A stretch of DNA of 64,000 bases from Nocardioides houyundeii (GTDB lineage Bacteria > Actinomycetota > Actinomycetes > Propionibacteriales > Nocardioidaceae), in assembly GCF_002865585.1 (NCBI RefSeq), contig NZ_CP025581.1, forward strand, positions 62,001 through 126,000, given 5' to 3'. The position numbers and the translations under genes were made by a program. The notes under the pieces were generated by a model. It had not been told where the DNA came from. It searched no databases and saw only the letters and a list, made by a program, of their open reading frames with translations. Position 1 is the stretch's first letter. Every line of letters begins with the position of its first letter. This document shows positions 60,476 to 64,000 of this stretch, one piece after another.

Positions 60476-60513
60476 CTTCACGACCTCACCACCGCGTGGG
60501 TAGCGTCGTGAAG
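60476..60513. promoter_or_regulatory. Inverted repeat over the -10 of the DJ-1/PfpI gene
   Basis: CTTCACGAC (60476-60484) and GTCGTGAAG (60505-60513) are perfect 9-bp arms. The right arm overlaps TAGCGT (60501-60506). It could be an operator for the downstream gene or a terminator for the regulator gene; a small inner stem (CAC, CGC, GTG) favours an RNA hairpin. Confidence 0.45.
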
Positions 60514-60555
60514 GTCGCCGTACGGCGGCCCCGCAACTGCCTCGAGGAGATTGAC

Positions 60556-61251
60556 GTGCCGAAGATCTTGTTCGTCCTGACCGGCGCCGATCACTGGACT
60601 CTCAAGGACGGAACCAAGCACCCGACCGGCTTCTGGGCCGAGGAGCTGCTCGCCCCCCTGGAGGTCTTCTCCGACGCCGGGATCGACGTCGACTTCGCCA
60701 GCCCGCAGGGCGGGACGCCCGTCGTGGACGAGGGCAGTCTCGCCCCTGCCACCATTGGCGAGGAGGAGTCGAGGAGACAGCGCGAGGCTCTCGAGGCACT
60801 CGCAGGCCGACTCGAGTCACCCCTGGTGCTCGCCGACGTCGACCTCGACACCTACGACGCCGTCTTCGTGCCCGGCGGCCACGGCCCGATGGAGGACCTC
60901 GCTGTCAGCGACGACCTGGGCCGCATCCTCGTGACGATGCTCGACGGCGGCAAGGTCGTCTCCTCGGTCTGCCACGGCCCGGCCGGTCTCCTGCCGGCCA
61001 AGCGCGCCGACGGATCCTGGCTCTTCGCCGGGCGCCACCTGACAGCCTTCACCGACGCCGAGGAAGAACAGGCCGGGCTCGCCGACAAGGCGCCCTGGCT
61101 CTTGGAGTCCCGGCTCCGCGAGGCCGGCGCCACCTTCTCCTCGGGAGAACCGTGGGCGCCCTTCGTGGTCGTCGACGACAAGCTGGTGACTGGCCAGAAC
61201 CCGGCCTCCAGCACCGAGGCCGCGCAGAAGGTCGTCGACCTGCTCACGTGA
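60556..61251 (+). CDS. DJ-1/PfpI-family (HSP31-like) protein
   Basis: 231 residues from the GTG at 60556 with GAGGAG upstream. DAVFVPGGHGPMEDLAVSDDLG and VSSVCHGPAGLL hold the nucleophile-elbow Cys of class I glutamine amidotransferase-like proteins. Length and the two inserts match HSP31-like glyoxalase III/chaperones that detoxify aldehydes. It may be co-regulated through the inverted repeat at 60476. Confidence 0.9.
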   Translation: MPKILFVLTGADHWTLKDGTKHPTGFWAEELLAPLEVFSDAGIDVDFASPQGGTPVVDEGSLAPATIGEEESRRQREALEALAGRLESPLVLADVDLDTYDAVFVPGGHGPMEDLAVSDDLGRILVTMLDGGKVVSSVCHGPAGLLPAKRADGSWLFAGRHLTAFTDAEEEQAGLADKAPWLLESRLREAGATFSSGEPWAPFVVVDDKLVTGQNPASSTEAAQKVVDLLT

Positions 61252-61262
61252 TCGGGTCGTCC

Positions 61263-61856
61263 TCAGGCCCGCCGGTAGACCAGGTGCGTGACGTACGGCG
61301 TCGTACGGCTGGAGACCGGTGACCAGGCCAGGTCGCCGGCGCCGTCGAAGACCCGCAGCCCCTCGCCCACGGTGAACGGCACGACGTGCAGCCGCAGCTC
61401 GTCCACGACCTCGGCCGCGAGGTAGGCGTTGAGCGTGCTCACGCCGCCGGCGATCGAGACATCGCCGTCGCCGGCGGCCTCGCGGGCCTGGGCGAGCGCG
61501 GACTCCGGCCCGTCGGTGACGAAGTGGAAGGTGGTCCCACCTGCCATGACCAGCGGCTCCCGCGGGCGGGAGCAGAGCACGAAGACGGGAGCGTGGTACG
61601 GCGGCTCCACGCCCCACCAGCCCTGCCAGTCCAGGTCCCAGTCGCCGCGGTCGGGCCCGAACATGTGGCGTCCCATGATGTAGGCGCGGGCCTGCAGGAT
61701 CCCGGCGATCTCGGCCTCGCTGTCCTCGCGGTGCTCGAGCATCCAGGTGTGCAGCCGATGGCCCACGTGTGGCCCGAAGGGGTGCTCCAGGGACTGGTCG
61801 CGACCCGCCCCGACGAGGTCGAGGGAGACGGCCATGTTGGCGCTGACGATGCCCAT
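61263..61856 (-). CDS. Dihydrofolate reductase family protein (RibD C-terminal-like)
   Basis: 197 residues. VSANMAVSLDLVGAGRDQS, YIMGRHMFGPDRG, FVLCSRPREPLVMAGGTTFHFV and VSIAGGVSTLNAYLAAEVVDELRLHVVPFTVGEGLRVFDG are the DHFR/RibD-C pattern. These proteins are NADPH-binding reductases of varied substrates; true DHFR activity is unlikely because the substrate Asp/Glu pattern differs. TAGCGT ends 6 nt before the ATG. It is divergent from the B3/B4 gene. Confidence 0.88.
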   Translation of the reverse strand: MGIVSANMAVSLDLVGAGRDQSLEHPFGPHVGHRLHTWMLEHREDSEAEIAGILQARAYIMGRHMFGPDRGDWDLDWQGWWGVEPPYHAPVFVLCSRPREPLVMAGGTTFHFVTDGPESALAQAREAAGDGDVSIAGGVSTLNAYLAAEVVDELRLHVVPFTVGEGLRVFDGAGDLAWSPVSSRTTPYVTHLVYRRA

Positions 61857-61874
61857 GGGGGCACGCTAGGACCC

Positions 61875-62597
61875 ATGGTGACTGACCGCAACGAGCTCGA
61901 CCTCTTCCTCTCCGGAGCCCGGATCGAGTCTTCGGTCTTCGCCCTGCGACCCGACTACCGGGCGCTCCTTGTCGCGGTCGGCGGCATCGCACCCGCCGCG
62001 AGTGACGACGTCAGCGAGTCGTTGCTCGGGCGCGCGGAGGCGATGGCGCGGGACCTGGCGGCCCGGGGCCCGGTGGAGGAGATCCCGCACGTGGCCGCTT
62101 GGCGGGAGGCCTACCGCGCCTTCGGTGCGAAGCCGCAACGCACCCGCAACAGCCTCGAGGCGCTCCTGAGGCGGGCCCCTGGCGGGCTGCCGCGCGTCAA
62201 CCGGCTCACCGATGTCTACAACGCGATCAGCGTGCTGCACCAGGTCCCACTCGGCGGTGAGGACCTCACCCGCTACGCCGGCTCACCGCGCCTGGTGCGC
62301 AGCGACGGCACGGAGCCGTTCGACACCACGGCCGGAGGGGAGATGGTCACCGAGCACCCCGAGGTGGGGGAAGTGGTGTGGTGCGACGACTCCGGCGTCA
62401 CCTGCCGCCGCTGGAACTGGCGGCAGGGACGACGGACCCAGCTGCACGACGGCACCACGACCGCCCTGTTCATCATGGACGCGCTCGACCCGATGACCGA
62501 CGACGCCCTGACAGCGGCCGCGGACGACCTCGTGGGGCACCTCGGGCCCGACGTCGTCTCCGCTCGAAGGCTCATCGCGCCCACGACGAGCCGCTGA
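61875..62597 (+). CDS. B3/B4 tRNA-binding-domain protein
   Basis: 240 residues. IPHVAAWREAYRAFGAKPQRTRNSLEALLRR, LPRVNRLTDVYNAISVLHQVPLGGEDL and WRQGRRTQLHDGTTTALFIMDAL match the stand-alone B3/B4 domain of phenylalanyl-tRNA synthetase beta, which in free form may edit mischarged tRNA or bind amino-acid-like ligands. Only 18 nt separate it from the divergent reductase gene. Function beyond the domain is unclear. Confidence 0.9.
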   Translation: MVTDRNELDLFLSGARIESSVFALRPDYRALLVAVGGIAPAASDDVSESLLGRAEAMARDLAARGPVEEIPHVAAWREAYRAFGAKPQRTRNSLEALLRRAPGGLPRVNRLTDVYNAISVLHQVPLGGEDLTRYAGSPRLVRSDGTEPFDTTAGGEMVTEHPEVGEVVWCDDSGVTCRRWNWRQGRRTQLHDGTTTALFIMDALDPMTDDALTAAADDLVGHLGPDVVSARRLIAPTTSR

Positions 62598-62610
62598 GGA
62601 GCCGGGTCCG

Positions 62611-62847
62611 TCAGTGGTCCTCGCCCCAGTTTGCGACCAGGACGGCGACCGGCGGGATGACCGCGGCGACGGCCGACATGGCCACAGCTGCCGTGGTGGA
62701 CCACAGCCGGACCAGGCACCAGGCCAGCACCAGCAGCACCAGGCAGGTGCCCATCAGCGCGAAGTACCAGTGCCGGCGTCTGCGCAGGCGCTCGCTCTGT
62801 GCCTCACGGACGGCGCTCACCGAGGTGCGCCGAGGGTCTCGTCTCAT
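62611..62847 (-). CDS. DUF3099-type small membrane protein
   Basis: 78 residues. RRRRHWYFALMGTCLVLLVLAWCLVRLW and AVAMSAVAAVIPPVAVLVANW form two membrane helices of the actinobacterial DUF3099 pattern. The ATG at 62847 overlaps the stop of the peptidase-E-like gene by 4 nt (ATGA). A longer open frame to 63414 is antisense-like filler from the peptidase gene and is rejected. Confidence 0.85.
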   Translation of the reverse strand: MRRDPRRTSVSAVREAQSERLRRRRHWYFALMGTCLVLLVLAWCLVRLWSTTAAVAMSAVAAVIPPVAVLVANWGEDH

Positions 62848-63512
62848 CGCGATTGCTCGAAGTGCCGCCACTTCCCCTCGGAGACCACCTCGACGGCTCC
62901 CTCGACGACCTTGATGGCCGTCTGCTCGTCGATGGCGTACGACGGGACGCCGAGGTCCGCGGCCCAGCGCTCGGCGTGGGCCATGGTGTTGGTCGGGAAC
63001 AGGTCCAGGTGCGGGAAGATGGAGAAGTCGACGACTCCCAGGGTGCGGTCGTCCGACGCGGACGGCCACTCCACGAAGTAGTCCCCGATCCGGGGCGTCA
63101 GCACCATGCTCCCGGCGCTGACCCCCACCCAGACCGTGTCGGCCAGGGACGGCAGCAGGTCGGCCAGGCTGGACTCCCGCATCCAGTGGCACAGGTACGT
63201 CGCGTCCCCGCCGTCGACCAGCAGCACGTCGGCCTCCCGGACCCACGGCACCCACCGGTCCGCGCCGATGGTGGGCAGCGCGGTGAGCTCCAGCACGCCG
63301 AGGGAGGACCAGCCCAGACCGGTCTGGGGCTGCCAGGTGGGCCCGGCGGCGATGAGGCCGCGGACCGATGCCGGTCCGCACATCGGGTGGCCCCACTGGG
63401 CGGTCGGGATGCACAGGGCGTGGGACTCCGCGACCGGCTTGCCCAGGAGCTCCTCCAGGGCGGAGTGGATGCTGGGATTCGTGACGCCGCCTGAGGTGAG
63501 CAAGAGCTTCAC
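62844..63512 (-). CDS. Peptidase E-like protein (S51, class I GATase-like)
   Basis: 222 residues from the GTG at 63512, with GGAGG 6-10 nt upstream. KLLLTSGGVTN, DVLLVDGGDATYLCHWM and VWVGVSAGSMVLT carry the S51 Ser nucleophile in GVSAGSM. Peptidase E cleaves Asp-X dipeptides; related proteins may be cyanophycinase-like. It is translationally coupled to the DUF3099 gene. A frame reaching 63704 has a poor N-terminus and is not used. Confidence 0.88.
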   Translation of the reverse strand: MKLLLTSGGVTNPSIHSALEELLGKPVAESHALCIPTAQWGHPMCGPASVRGLIAAGPTWQPQTGLGWSSLGVLELTALPTIGADRWVPWVREADVLLVDGGDATYLCHWMRESSLADLLPSLADTVWVGVSAGSMVLTPRIGDYFVEWPSASDDRTLGVVDFSIFPHLDLFPTNTMAHAERWAADLGVPSYAIDEQTAIKVVEGAVEVVSEGKWRHFEQSR

Positions 63513-63648
63513 GGGTGCCTCCGAGTGGGCCGTGTGCGAGGCCCCGGCAGGGACCCGGTGATCTGGGGATCGTAGTGCGGCGATCCTTCTCCGGGACACC
63601 CTTGAGTCGGCGCGCGTTCGCGGCAGGTCAGCGCTATGGTCGCTGGGC

Positions 63649-64000
63649 ATGGACATGCTGCGGGGCGAGCAGATCGCCGAGGCCGACCTCACCGAGTGGC
63701 GCAAGCTGGCTCAGGGGCTGCATGCGCGGTACCTGGTGGACGGCTTCGACGCCGGCGCCAGGTTCATCGCCACGCTGGGTCATGTGGGCGACGCGGTCGG
63801 TCACTACCCACGGGTGTCGATGGGCAAGGGGTACGTCGACCTGAAGCTGGTCAGCGACGACGCCATCTACCGCGACGACGACGGCACCGAGTACGTCGTC
63901 GAATGGGTGACCCAGCAGGACGTCGACCTCGCGCGACGGATCACCGAGGTCGCCGCCGATCACGAGCTGGAGGCAGACCCGGCCTCGGTGTGCGACATCG
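63649..64000 (+). CDS. Pterin-4a-carbinolamine dehydratase-like protein, 5-prime part
   Basis: The first 117 residues are inside the window. LTEWRKLAQGLHARYLVDGFDAGARFIATLGHVGDAVGHYPRVSM, then VDLKLVSDD and VTQQDVDLARRITEVAADHEL, follow the PCD fold (W at the start, H-x-P, then D-x-x-L-A-x-x-I). The usual [EK]-x2-H-H-P is GHYP here, so activity is uncertain. In actinobacteria such domains are often fused to a VOC domain, which would lie beyond the edge. TATGGT is 8 nt before the ATG. Confidence 0.75.
   Translation, partial: MDMLRGEQIAEADLTEWRKLAQGLHARYLVDGFDAGARFIATLGHVGDAVGHYPRVSMGKGYVDLKLVSDDAIYRDDDGTEYVVEWVTQQDVDLARRITEVAADHELEADPASVCDI

Overview
The window is about 72% GC by eye, with dense genes, frequent GTG starts and many ATGA/GTGA stop-start overlaps. 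The gene content (SigK/RskA, a DivIVA-like protein, DUF222-HNH, DUF3099, DUF5926, an SCO6745-like protein, a 3-methylcrotonyl-CoA carboxylase operon) indicates a chromosomal segment of a high-GC actinobacterium, most likely of the Nocardioidaceae. That placement is inferred from gene content. I saw no rRNA, tRNA, CRISPR array, insertion sequence or integrase. No stretch over 300 bases lacks a gene.

Layout. 1-14 kb: a truncated NSS-type sodium symporter, an NTF2-like/SCO6745-like pair, an M15 peptidase lipoprotein, three adjacent genes with apparent -1 frameshifts (quinone oxidoreductase, glycoside-hydrolase-like lipoprotein, M13 metallopeptidase), a GMC oxidoreductase with a coupled small protein, a RecQ-type helicase with a phosphoribosyltransferase-like tail, a collagen-like secreted protein and a DivIVA-like membrane protein. 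14-20.5 kb: a DHA2 drug exporter, glutathione peroxidase, a coupled SNF2 helicase/SWIM pair and a TetR regulator. 20.5-32 kb: a cell-surface amino-sugar/glycan locus with a Gfo/Idh dehydrogenase, three DUF2142 membrane proteins, a sugar epimerase, two DegT aminotransferases, a GT4 glycosyltransferase and two left-handed beta-helix acyltransferases, one a clear LpxA homologue. 32-36.4 kb: a leucine-catabolic operon (both MCC subunits and HMG-CoA lyase). 36.4-40 kb: a coupled operon of two sulfotransferases flanking a P-loop-less paralogue. 40-51.5 kb: Aat transferase, Fpg/Nei glycosylase, membrane proteins, an ATPase with a winged-helix tail, SigK/RskA beside a fasciclin protein, a GDPD and DUF5926. 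51.5-64 kb: arginine deiminase, GNAT, TMEM165/GDT1 transporter, an MT0933-type antitoxin-like protein, an atypical SDR, a zinc alcohol dehydrogenase, DUF222-HNH, an EVE-like protein, a NarL-type regulator divergent from GlsB, a DJ-1/PfpI protein and small metabolic genes, ending in a partial pterin dehydratase.

Regulation. Many genes show a -10 hexamer of the form TANNNT with its last base 6-7 nt before the start codon, the signature of leaderless transcription. Several of these promoters carry palindromes over the core promoter: the drug exporter, the MCC operon, the orphan ATPase and the NarL regulator. A promoter at 50958-50987 points straight into a strong hairpin and may drive a short noncoding RNA.

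The most distinctive points are the LpxA/DUF2142/aminotransferase glycan locus, the sulfotransferase operon with a P-loop-less member, the SigK-RskA-fasciclin arrangement that mirrors mycobacteria, and the palindromes over leaderless promoters. The five apparent frameshifts between 3.5 and 7 kb all lie in G or C runs and are best read as local sequencing error until checked.
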